From NCBI GenBank assembly GCA_946405045.1, contig CAMJFV010000155.1, positions 1-5,525 of the forward strand: 5,525 bases of DNA, in the 5' to 3' direction. Positions 1-5,525 of the stretch are shown here, piece after piece. Numbering within the stretch: position 1 is the first letter of the stretch; each line of letters opens with the position of its first letter. A program made the position numbers and the translations under genes. This DNA is from an uncultured Bacteroidales bacterium (lineage in GTDB: Bacteria > Bacteroidota > Bacteroidia > Bacteroidales > Paludibacteraceae). Below the pieces are notes generated by a model that saw only the letters and a list, made by a program, of their open reading frames with translations, was not told where the DNA came from and did no database searches.

Positions 1-2439
1 ACGGTTGTAGCCCAAACTGAATTTTCTTTGCAACATTGATGTTGATCCTTGTCCGGAACCGACAATCAAACGTGCGGCCTCTTCAAAGAACGGATCTCTG
101 TTGCGTAAGTCGATGCCTTTATCTTCTGCTGATTCAACATTTGGATCCACATATTCTGGCAATTCATATGGTTCGAGATATCCTTCCTGTGCTTGGATAA
201 AGTCGTTGATGGCCTCTACTTCTGGAGTGTCTACAAATGCACATTGCACACGTTCAAGGTTTCCGTTAGACAGAATAAGCATGTCTCCTCGTCCGATAAG
301 TGTTTCTGCTCCAGTGCAGTCGAGGATTGTTTTTGAGTCGATGGCCTGTGCTGTCTTACATGCGAAACGTACAGGGAAGTTTGATTTGATCAAACCTGTG
401 ATGACGTTGACTGACGGACGCTGTGTCGCAAGTATGACATGGATTCCGATCGCACGTGCTTTTTGTGCCAGTCGTGCTACTGGAGTCTCGATGTCCTTTC
501 CTACTTGCATGATTAGGTCGGCAAACTCATCAATGATCACTACGATATATGGCAAGAAGTGATGTCCGTTTTCTGGGTTCAGACGGCGTTCTTTATATTT
601 ATCGTTGTATTCTATAATGTTTCTGACCTTTGCTTTCTTCAATAGTTCGTAGCGGTTTTCCATCTCTACACAAAGACTGTTCATGGCTGCCACCACTTTG
701 GTCACGTCTGTGATGATCGCTTCGTCTTCTCCTGGCATTTTTGCAAGATAGTGCTTTAGCAGTGGAGCGTACATTGAAAACTCTACAGTCTTTGGATCGA
801 CTAGTACGAGCTTTAGTTCCGACGGATGTTTCTTATACAACAGTGACATCAGCACTGCGTTCAACGCTACTGATTTTCCTTGTCCTGTGGCTCCGGCACA
901 GATGACATGCGGACATTTCGCAAGGTCGATCATGTAGTTGTTGTTGGTGATGGTTTTTCCAAGGATGATTGGCAACTCCATCGTGTTGGTCTGATACTTT
1001 TTGCTTGCCACCATATCATGCATTGGCACGATAAGCTTCTTTTGGTTTGGCACTTCGATACCTATTGTTCCTTTGCCAGGGATAGGGGCGATGATTCGCA
1101 CACCTTCGGCTTTAAGGCTCATAGCGATATCCTTGTTCAGACTCTGCACTTTGGAAATACGGATTCCTGGAGCCAACGTGATTTCATATAGTGTGACTGT
1201 AGGTCCAAGTTGGGCTTCGATGCTTGTCACCTGTACTCCGTATGTTTCAAGTGCTGAAATGATTCGTTGCTGATTGTCTTTGAGCTCCTCCTCGTTTGCT
1301 TCAATCTTATTGTTAGGATATTCCTTCAAAAGTTCAATTGGAGGAAACTGATAGTGAGGCAAATCCTCTCTTGGATTTATTGGCTCAAGCTGTACGGAAT
1401 TTTCTTCTTCAAATACCGAAACTGGCATCTCTTGTTCTGCGGGAGTAAGAGTTTGCTCGTTTGCGGACGCTGCGTCTTTAACAGCATTGGGCTCGTGGTC
1501 GAATGGAAGATCGTCGTCGTCATTTATTTTGACTTTGAATCCTCCATCTATATTCTCCGCTGGCTTCTCTACTGTTTTTTCAGTTGTCTCTTCTTTAACC
1601 TCAGTCTCGACTACTGTTTTTTCTTCTTGTTTTTCTTCTTTTATGTCGTTTTTATTCTCTACATTTTCTTCTTCTTCCTCTTCTACTGCCGATTTATTCT
1701 CTGGTGCAGTTGATGCCTTGTCCGAAGATGAGGTGGCCGACTCTCTGTTTTGTTCATTCGCTGTGTTGTCGTCACTCTTTTCCTCTCCCTCTGTTGAAGG
1801 CTCATTTTCTTTTTTTGCAAAGTAGTTTTTGACTTTTTCTACAACGTTAGGATACATAAGAATCATGAATATCATAAGTGTAGTGAGAAGCACGAGTGAG
1901 GTTCCGAACTCTCCAATATATGTGTTCAGTGTAGTGGCTGTGTTCTGTCCGTGAAGTCCACCCCAATATATTGAGCTGTTGTCTGAAAAAGGAGTGCAGA
2001 CAAGTCCGAGCAAAAGAGATATCCATAGCATCCAGAATAGGCTGTTGCCAACGATCCTTCCTATTTTTAGTTTGAAAGAAGTCAATATCTTCATTCCTAT
2101 ACACCATAGTACAATGATGATGCAGAACGATGAAATTCCGAATGTTTTGTTGACCATGAAGTCGGCGATTACAGCACCTGAAAAACCAGAAGCGTTAAGC
2201 GCACCGTCTTCTGCATCTTGGGTAGGAGATATTCCTGTCTCAATCAGACTGGCATCTGTAGAACTTGTGAAAAAGAAATTGATATATGCCACAGTTACAT
2301 ATAGGCATAGCACTAACAGGATAATACCAACACAGATTTTTGTGTTGCTATTGGTCACACTGTTTTTGATGCGTGTCTTTAATTTGGAGAAGAAGTTTTC
2401 TTTCTTTTCTCCTTCTACAGGTTCATTTTTGCTCGTCAT
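1..2439 (-). CDS. ftsK: DNA translocase FtsK (SpoIIIE family), C-terminus cut by window edge
   Basis: Membrane-anchored, ATP-driven DNA pump that acts at the division septum, clears chromosome ends and activates XerCD recombination at dif (family knowledge). The 813 codons visible run open to base 1. Four membrane segments lie at about residues 35-57, 97-118, 132-150 and 174-198. A linker of about 165 residues follows (199-365), rich in Glu and Lys, with a run of five Glu at 254-258. The alpha/beta motor covers about 370-745. Walker A is GATGQGKS at 516-523 (Lys522) and Walker B is VVIIDEFADL at 633-642 (Asp637, Glu638). The conserved stretch ARAIGIHVILATQRPS spans 661-676. The winged-helix gamma domain, which reads KOPS/dif-proximal DNA, begins near 775 and is cut at its SMLQRKFSLGYNR segment (801-813), so only a few dozen residues are missing. 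ATG at 2439 is the first Met of the frame before the first membrane segment, with a promoter-like octamer 30 bases upstream. I see no frameshift. Confidence 0.97.
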   Translation of the reverse strand, partial: MTSKNEPVEGEKKENFFSKLKTRIKNSVTNSNTKICVGIILLVLCLYVTVAYINFFFTSSTDASLIETGISPTQDAEDGALNASGFSGAVIADFMVNKTFGISSFCIIIVLWCIGMKILTSFKLKIGRIVGNSLFWMLWISLLLGLVCTPFSDNSSIYWGGLHGQNTATTLNTYIGEFGTSLVLLTTLMIFMILMYPNVVEKVKNYFAKKENEPSTEGEEKSDDNTANEQNRESATSSSDKASTAPENKSAVEEEEEENVENKNDIKEEKQEEKTVVETEVKEETTEKTVEKPAENIDGGFKVKINDDDDLPFDHEPNAVKDAASANEQTLTPAEQEMPVSVFEEENSVQLEPINPREDLPHYQFPPIELLKEYPNNKIEANEEELKDNQQRIISALETYGVQVTSIEAQLGPTVTLYEITLAPGIRISKVQSLNKDIAMSLKAEGVRIIAPIPGKGTIGIEVPNQKKLIVPMHDMVASKKYQTNTMELPIILGKTITNNNYMIDLAKCPHVICAGATGQGKSVALNAVLMSLLYKKHPSELKLVLVDPKTVEFSMYAPLLKHYLAKMPGEDEAIITDVTKVVAAMNSLCVEMENRYELLKKAKVRNIIEYNDKYKERRLNPENGHHFLPYIVVIIDEFADLIMQVGKDIETPVARLAQKARAIGIHVILATQRPSVNVITGLIKSNFPVRFACKTAQAIDSKTILDCTGAETLIGRGDMLILSNGNLERVQCAFVDTPEVEAINDFIQAQEGYLEPYELPEYVDPNVESAEDKGIDLRNRDPFFEEAARLIVGSGQGSTSMLQRKFSLGYNR

Positions 2440-2468
2440 GTTAAAATAAGTCTCTTTGATAAGTTCTA

Positions 2469-2499
2469 CAAAATTAGAAAAAAATCAACAACAAACAAC
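2469..2499 (-). promoter_or_regulatory. Probable Bacteroidota-type promoter of ftsK
   Basis: Read on the minus strand, TAATTTTG at 2476-2469 matches the Bacteroidota sigma-ABfr -7 consensus TAnnTTTG exactly. A GTTG at 2499-2496 lies 19 bases further upstream, where the -33 TTTG/TTG element is expected. This would give a leader of about 25 bases before the ATG at 2439. The same octamer precedes dapA at a similar distance, which supports the call. No Shine-Dalgarno motif is seen in the leader, as usual for this phylum. Confidence 0.55.
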
Positions 2500-2559
2500 G
2501 TCATTGATTTTATTTCGGCTCAGATTTTTCCCTTTTCGATTTTGCTTGGATTCAAAGAA

Positions 2560-2583
2560 GACGCAATGATTTGTCTCTGCGTC
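2560..2583 (-). terminator. Possible weak terminator after the dapA-lipoprotein unit
   Basis: GACGCA at 2560-2565 and TGCGTC at 2578-2583 form a 6-bp inverted repeat with a 12-base loop, 22 bases past the lipoprotein stop. On the minus strand it is followed by TTCTTTG, which is T-rich but not a true U-tract. A 6-bp stem with a loop this long could occur by chance, so only the position (3' of a gene end, before the next promoter) argues for it. Confidence 0.25.
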
Positions 2584-2604
2584 AGTTAAAGGTTGTGTGT
2601 ACGT

Positions 2605-3231
2605 TTAATCCTTGAAATTTGGAGTTTTAATTTCTGGGTTTTTGAATGTTATATTCAGATGTTGTTTGAATCCTGCGTTTACAAGAATAGGTTGGAGCAC
2701 ATTTTCGGTGTTGCTTTTGGCTATGTTGTTGATTTCTATATAAGAAGTGCTTTTTTTGACTTCTTCAATGCCATGCTTGATGACATATTCACGCTCTTGC
2801 TCCGTAAAGTTTGATCTGAACCAAGATACATACTCACGTGATTTGTCGTGGTCGATTTTTGTACTTGTGATTTCAAGTGTAGGAGAGGGGAGGGTTATGT
2901 CTATTGTAGAATCGTTTATTGATATGTCATTTGTAGTGACGAAGTTAAGGTCTACAATGATTTTCATTTTGACCTCAATTGGGACCATCAGTCTTTTTTC
3001 TCCAGGCAGAGGTGTGCTGTATCCAAATATTTTTAGTTGGCTGTCGTCGTCAAACGATACGGTCTTGAGCACTGTATATTCAGCAACCTCCAATTTAGAA
3101 CAATGGTGTACTCTTTCCCAGAGTACACCAATTGTATCAATTTTATTTGTCTGACTGTCGACGCTTGGATTTTCATTGCCACTGCATGCAAATAGCAGAA
3201 GTGCGAGCAACGTCGACAGAAATAATCTCAT
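2605..3231 (-). CDS. DUF4230-type lipoprotein of unknown function
   Basis: A 208-residue protein with a short lipoprotein signal: Arg2, a hydrophobic core at 3-14 and a lipobox LFAC with Cys16 as the lipid-modified residue. The mature start, CSGNENPS, has little of the acidic surface-export signature described for some Bacteroidota lipoproteins, so a periplasm-facing anchor seems more likely. The body resembles DUF4230 proteins. It has an early VAEYTVLKTV strand (49-58), a beta-rich middle with VKMKIIVDLNF (87-97), the characteristic ITLPSPTLEITSTKID (112-127), and an amphipathic helical C-terminal part (about 142-185) ending in a short strand. The match is from memory of the family pattern, not a search. 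ATG at 3231 lies 4 bases after the dapA stop, so it is probably translated from the dapA transcript. No enzyme motif is visible and its role is unknown. A strong hairpin lies within codons 33-44. Confidence 0.85.
   Translation of the reverse strand: MRLFLSTLLALLLFACSGNENPSVDSQTNKIDTIGVLWERVHHCSKLEVAEYTVLKTVSFDDDSQLKIFGYSTPLPGEKRLMVPIEVKMKIIVDLNFVTTNDISINDSTIDITLPSPTLEITSTKIDHDKSREYVSWFRSNFTEQEREYVIKHGIEEVKKSTSYIEINNIAKSNTENVLQPILVNAGFKQHLNITFKNPEIKTPNFKD
3100..3135. repeat. Strong inverted repeat (hairpin) inside the lipoprotein gene
   Basis: GGTGTACTCT (3105-3114) and AGAGTACACC (3120-3129) are perfect reverse complements around a 5-base loop. The pairing continues outward (3100-3104 with 3131-3135) past a single unpaired A near 3130, giving about 15 base pairs. 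It sits in codons 33-44 of the lipoprotein, roughly 100 bases after its ATG. No U-tract follows on the minus strand, so it does not look like an intrinsic terminator. Confidence 0.85.
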
Positions 3232-3235
3232 ATTA

Positions 3236-4129
3236 TTATTTGATTAGACCCAATTTCTTCATTTCAGCAAGAAGCAAAGCTTTGTTCTCGTCAGCCATCT
3301 TGCAAAGAGGAAGACGGTACTCTTCCTTCATCATACCCATTGCTGCCAAAGCTGCTTTCACTGGGATTGGATTGCTCTCAACGAATAGAAGGTCCATCAA
3401 ATGACGGTATTTATAGTGGATCTCACGTGCCTCTGCAGCCTTACCTGCGATAGACAACTCCATCATTTTTGCGAATTCTTTAGGGAATATGTTGCAAGCC
3501 ACTGAAATACATCCGTCTGCACCTAACAGGTTGGAAACCATAGATGTACCGTCGTCGCCAGAATAAATCTTGAATCCTTTCTTTCTTCCCTCTACAAGAG
3601 TCTCGATGATACCGATGTTTCCACTTGCTTCCTTGATTCCGACGATGTTCTCGAAATCGTTGGCAAGACGGAATACAGTCGCAGGTTTGATCGCTGAACC
3701 TGTACGTCCTGGCACATTATATAGGATGATAGGAAGATTCACATTGTTCGCTAGTTCCGCAAAGTGAAGGTACATTCCCTCTGCTGTAGGTTTGTTGTAG
3801 TATGGCCCAACCACTAGGACGGCATCAACACCTGAAGAAGCTGCGTTCTTTGTGTAGCTGATGCATGAGGCTGTGCTGTTGCTGCCTGTTCCGGCGATCA
3901 CAGTCATCTTGCCACCGATACGTTTCATTGTGTGCTCGAACATCTGAGCGTCTTCTTTCTCGCTCAAAGTAGGAGTTTCTCCTGTTGTTCCACACACTAC
4001 GACACCTGATGTGCCATTCTCCAAATGAAAGTCCAAAAGTGCGTCATACGATGCGTAATCGATTGATCCGTCGCTATTAAACGGTGTGACCAATGCTGCA
4101 ATTGAACCCTGTAACGTAAATGTATCCAT
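3236..4129 (-). CDS. dapA: 4-hydroxy-tetrahydrodipicolinate synthase (DHDPS)
   Basis: Cytoplasmic class I aldolase that condenses pyruvate with aspartate-4-semialdehyde, the first committed step to meso-diaminopimelate and lysine. The 297 residues match the usual family length (E. coli 292). All catalytic landmarks are present: GTTGE at 47-51 (Thr48 and Thr49 for E. coli Thr44/45), GPYYNKP at 108-114 (Tyr111 for Tyr107), YNVPGRTG at 137-144 (Tyr137 and Arg142 for Tyr133/Arg138), and Schiff-base Lys166 in GIKEASG (E. coli Lys161). Intact ligands argue for DHDPS over the related N-acetylneuraminate lyase. Several residues of the E. coli lysine-feedback site differ (His53 to Glu57, His56 to Asp60, Glu84 to Ser88). 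ATG at 4129 fits the family N-terminus (QGSIAALVTPF at 7-17). A TAATTTTG promoter box lies 33 bases upstream, inside an inverted repeat. The lipoprotein gene starts 4 bases downstream. Confidence 0.97.
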   Translation of the reverse strand: MDTFTLQGSIAALVTPFNSDGSIDYASYDALLDFHLENGTSGVVVCGTTGETPTLSEKEDAQMFEHTMKRIGGKMTVIAGTGSNSTASCISYTKNAASSGVDAVLVVGPYYNKPTAEGMYLHFAELANNVNLPIILYNVPGRTGSAIKPATVFRLANDFENIVGIKEASGNIGIIETLVEGRKKGFKIYSGDDGTSMVSNLLGADGCISVACNIFPKEFAKMMELSIAGKAAEAREIHYKYRHLMDLLFVESNPIPVKAALAAMGMMKEEYRLPLCKMADENKALLLAEMKKLGLIK

Positions 4130-4158
4130 TGTATCTTATTTTCTTCAAAGTAGTAATG

Positions 4159-4195
4159 ATGCAAAATTAATAAACTTTTAGGAATGATTTTGCAT
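4159..4195. repeat. 9-bp inverted repeat in the spacer before dapA
   Basis: ATGCAAAAT (4159-4167) and ATTTTGCAT (4187-4195) are perfect reverse complements separated by 19 bases. The repeat fills most of the 66-base spacer between the second CHR gene and dapA. One arm abuts the CHR stop codon (4196-4198) and the other contains most of the dapA -7 box. It could be a weak AT-rich terminator for the CHR genes or a two-half-site operator for dapA. The sequence does not decide between these. Confidence 0.6.
4162..4169 (-). promoter_or_regulatory. Probable -7 element of the dapA promoter
   Basis: TAATTTTG on the minus strand (4169-4162) matches TAnnTTTG and lies 33 bases before the dapA ATG, giving an expected leader of about 27 bases. 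No clear -33 TTTG is present at the usual spacing (the sequence there reads GCAA). The promoter may therefore be weak or activator-dependent, or dapA may also be read through from the CHR genes. The box overlaps one arm of the inverted repeat at 4159-4195. Confidence 0.45.
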
Positions 4196-4726
4196 TTAAT
4201 AATAGAAATATCCGAAGATTCCGCTCATTATAATCAGATATATCGGATTGACCTTGAAAAAGAATGTGGCTATGAAAACTATCGCGCATATTATTACGCT
4301 TTCAAAACCGATGAAATTCTCTTTGTTCATCATGAGCACTCCGGCTGAAAAAATCAATCCGACGACGATTGGATTGAGCGACGCCAGCAATGCCTTGACA
4401 TAGTGGTTCTCTTCGTTCTTGAATAGCCAGGTGATCACCGCTACCATCAGGAGCACAGTAGGCAAACATAATGCGAATGTTGTGAATATGGCTCCAATAA
4501 CGCCTCCTTGATTATAGCCGATATATGTGGCGCAGTTTATGGAGATCGGTCCGGGAGTCATTTGGGATAATGCGAGAATGTCGGCAAACTCGCTGTTGGT
4601 CATCCATCCGTTTTTGTCCACGACGTCGAATTGGATCATGGAGATCATTCCGTATCCACCACCAAAACCGAACAATCCGATTTTGAAGAAACTCCAGAAT
4701 AGTTTCAAATATATTATTGTATCCAT
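4196..4726 (-). CDS. chrA: CHR-superfamily transporter, short (single-domain) subunit 2
   Basis: Inner-membrane protein of 176 residues, one CHR (chromate ion transporter) domain; the classical long ChrA carries two. The hallmark motifs are present: KIGLFGFGGGYGM at 15-27 and the SQMTPGP loop at 54-60, followed by NCATYIGY (64-71). Hydrophobic segments lie at about 78-102, 117-133, 141-157 and 160-174, and the protein ends directly after the last one with GYFYY. Single-domain CHR genes normally occur as adjacent pairs whose two products work together, and here the partner lies immediately upstream, 18 bases away. Chromate efflux is known for some CHR members, but most are uncharacterised, so the substrate here is unknown. 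The start at 4726 places the family's N-terminal helix correctly. It is less diverged from the motif consensus than its partner because it keeps the full PGP. Confidence 0.92.
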   Translation of the reverse strand: MDTIIYLKLFWSFFKIGLFGFGGGYGMISMIQFDVVDKNGWMTNSEFADILALSQMTPGPISINCATYIGYNQGGVIGAIFTTFALCLPTVLLMVAVITWLFKNEENHYVKALLASLNPIVVGLIFSAGVLMMNKENFIGFESVIICAIVFIATFFFKVNPIYLIIMSGIFGYFYY

Positions 4727-4744
4727 TTCTTCAGTTTCTTGGTT

Positions 4745-5389
4745 TTAGTCGTTTTCTTTTTTTGTTGAAATGAACTCCACGTTTTTCTCGTCATCATCTT
4801 CTTCTGATTCATCATTATTGTCTGTGTCGTTGTCGGATCTTTTCTTGTCTATGTCCTTGATTTTCCGATATTCCCAGCATAATGTGCAGATGATCGCTGC
4901 CATTATGATGTAGACGGGAGATATTTTCAGAAATACTACCACTGCCGCCACCAAAATAGGGATTGGCAGGAATTTCCATGATAATTCTGATTTGATGAAC
5001 ATTTTGACTGACGGAGCTAGAATAAGAGCCACTACGCACGGACGTATGCCGTCAAATATTTTCATCACAGTTTCGTTTTCTCTAAACTCTTGGAAACATG
5101 TGCTTATGGCTCCTATGATCAACAATGATGGAAGAACAGCTCCAAGGAATGAAACCGCAGCTCCACATTTTCCAGCGATCCTGTAGCCTACATAAAGGGC
5201 TGTGTTGACGGCAAACACTCCGGGCAATGACTGCACAATGGTGATCATTTTCCAGAACTCTTTTTCGTCAATCCATTTTTTCTGCCTGACAACAGCCTGC
5301 TCGACGAGGGCTAGCATTGCGTATCCGCCACCGAGAGTGAAACTTCCAATTTTCAGGAATGTGGTGAGTAGGTCGAAATATAGTCTCAA
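4745..5389 (-). CDS. chrA: CHR-superfamily transporter, short subunit 1, TTG start and acidic tail
   Basis: Inner-membrane protein of 214 residues with one CHR domain. The first motif is KIGSFTLGGGYAM at 13-25 and the second is QSLPGVFAVNTALYVGY at 53-69, where the usual PGP is PGV. Membrane segments are likely at about 74-99, 115-131, 140-154 and 157-172. Residues 173-214 form a charged cytoplasmic-type tail: a basic stretch (175-184), then 12 Asp/Glu within 186-205. That tail is absent from the partner. The start is TTG at 5389-5387. No in-frame ATG or GTG lies between it and the upstream TGA at 5431-5429, and the next in-frame Met (residue 25) would delete the first CHR motif. The gene begins 20 bases after the upstream gene's stop and ends 18 bases before its partner, so all three may be cotranscribed. 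It probably forms a heteromer with the following protein. Confidence 0.9.
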   Translation of the reverse strand: MRLYFDLLTTFLKIGSFTLGGGYAMLALVEQAVVRQKKWIDEKEFWKMITIVQSLPGVFAVNTALYVGYRIAGKCGAAVSFLGAVLPSLLIIGAISTCFQEFRENETVMKIFDGIRPCVVALILAPSVKMFIKSELSWKFLPIPILVAAVVVFLKISPVYIIMAAIICTLCWEYRKIKDIDKKRSDNDTDNNDESEEDDDEKNVEFISTKKEND

Positions 5390-5409
5390 TGTTAAATGAT
5401 TTCTATGGT

Positions 5410-5525
5410 TTATTTTTCCAAAAGCACATCAAGTTCTGGACATGACGCTGCCAATTTGCCATTGACTACGCATGCTGATTCAACTTTTGCTCTTGCGCAT
5501 AATGCTTCGTCAGACAAACGGTATA
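5410..5525 (-). CDS. C-terminal end of an unrecognised protein (5' end outside window)
   Basis: An open frame enters from the right edge on the minus strand and gives 37 codons ending ELDVLLEK before TAA at 5412-5410. The other two minus frames are closed by stops in this stretch, and the composition looks like protein: Ala-rich, with three Cys at 9, 18 and 28 of the fragment and a compact ACVVNGKLAASCPEL core. It is soluble in character, with no membrane segment. I do not recognise the family. Its stop lies 20 bases before the TTG start of the first CHR gene, so it may head the same operon. Confidence 0.75.
   Translation of the reverse strand, partial: YRLSDEALCARAKVESACVVNGKLAASCPELDVLLEK

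Larger units (their letters stand above)
2440..2604. other. Intergenic spacer between the lipoprotein gene and ftsK
   Basis: These 165 AT-rich bases hold no convincing reading frame on either strand. They contain the probable ftsK promoter (2469-2499) and, nearer the lipoprotein stop, one short GC-containing inverted repeat (2560-2583). The remainder (about 2501-2559) is T-rich on the plus strand, with nothing I can assign. Confidence 0.7.

Noticed and set aside
101..1273. Several plus-strand frames of 90-153 codons
   Set aside because: They lie fully inside the FtsK motor-domain coding region, and their translations resemble no protein I know and have no plausible promoter.
1267..1825. Plus-strand open frames rich in Phe or Ser
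   Set aside because: They are the antisense of the Glu/Lys-rich FtsK linker, whose GAA/AAA codons read as TTC/TTT on the other strand. The minus frame is a continuous FtsK.
1847..2107. Minus-strand 86-codon frame
   Set aside because: It overlaps the FtsK membrane region in another frame. The FtsK frame carries clear membrane segments and this one does not.
2593..3154. Plus-strand frames opposite the lipoprotein gene
   Set aside because: The minus frame has a lipobox, family-like motifs and tight spacing to dapA; the plus frames have none of these.
3155..3219. 9-bp inverted repeat CTGTCGACG / CGTCGACAG with a 47-base gap
   Set aside because: With a gap that long, about this many 9-bp matches are expected by chance in a window of this size, and its core is the self-complementary GTCGAC. 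It lies in coding sequence.
4130..4195. Possible lysine riboswitch before dapA
   Set aside because: The spacer is only 66 bases; the known lysine riboswitch aptamer needs well over 150.
1..5525. Mobile element, CRISPR array, defence system, tRNA or rRNA
   Set aside because: I saw no transposase or integrase motifs, no regularly spaced repeats and no tRNA-like cloverleaf; gene order and composition look like core chromosome.

Overview
The window looks like an ordinary chromosomal segment of a Bacteroidota bacterium, most likely of the order Bacteroidales. The evidence is: moderately AT-rich DNA; start codons without Shine-Dalgarno sequences; two intergenic matches to the Bacteroidota promoter octamer TAnnTTTG (both TAATTTTG, about 30 bases before a start codon); a DUF4230-type lipoprotein, a family I know mainly from Bacteroidota; and a pair of half-size CHR transporters. 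This taxonomic call is inference from those traits. Every gene I can support lies on the minus strand, so transcription runs from high to low coordinates.

Layout in transcription order. (1) 5525-5410: the last 37 codons of an unrecognised protein. (2) 5389-4745 and 4726-4196: two adjacent single-domain CHR (chromate-transporter superfamily) membrane proteins. They probably form one heteromeric transporter. The first starts at TTG and carries an unusual acidic tail. (3) 4195-4130: a short AT-rich spacer with a 9-bp inverted repeat that overlaps the likely dapA -7 box. (4) 4129-3236: dapA, 4-hydroxy-tetrahydrodipicolinate synthase, complete and with an intact catalytic site. (5) 3231-2605: a DUF4230-type lipoprotein that starts 4 bases after the dapA stop, so the two are probably cotranscribed. 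A strong hairpin (3100-3135) lies inside its reading frame. (6) 2604-2440: a 165-base spacer with a weak possible terminator and the likely ftsK promoter. (7) 2439-1: ftsK, the septal DNA translocase, complete at the N-terminus and cut by the window edge inside the C-terminal gamma domain.

Functionally, dapA feeds the lysine and diaminopimelate pathway (peptidoglycan precursor) and ftsK acts at the division septum. The lipoprotein between them has no known role. The CHR pair is a separate small-anion transport unit; its substrate cannot be read from sequence. I see no mobile element, CRISPR array, tRNA, rRNA or defence system. The most notable observations are the hairpin inside the lipoprotein gene, the inverted repeat over the dapA promoter, the changed lysine-binding residues in DapA and the acidic tail on one CHR subunit.
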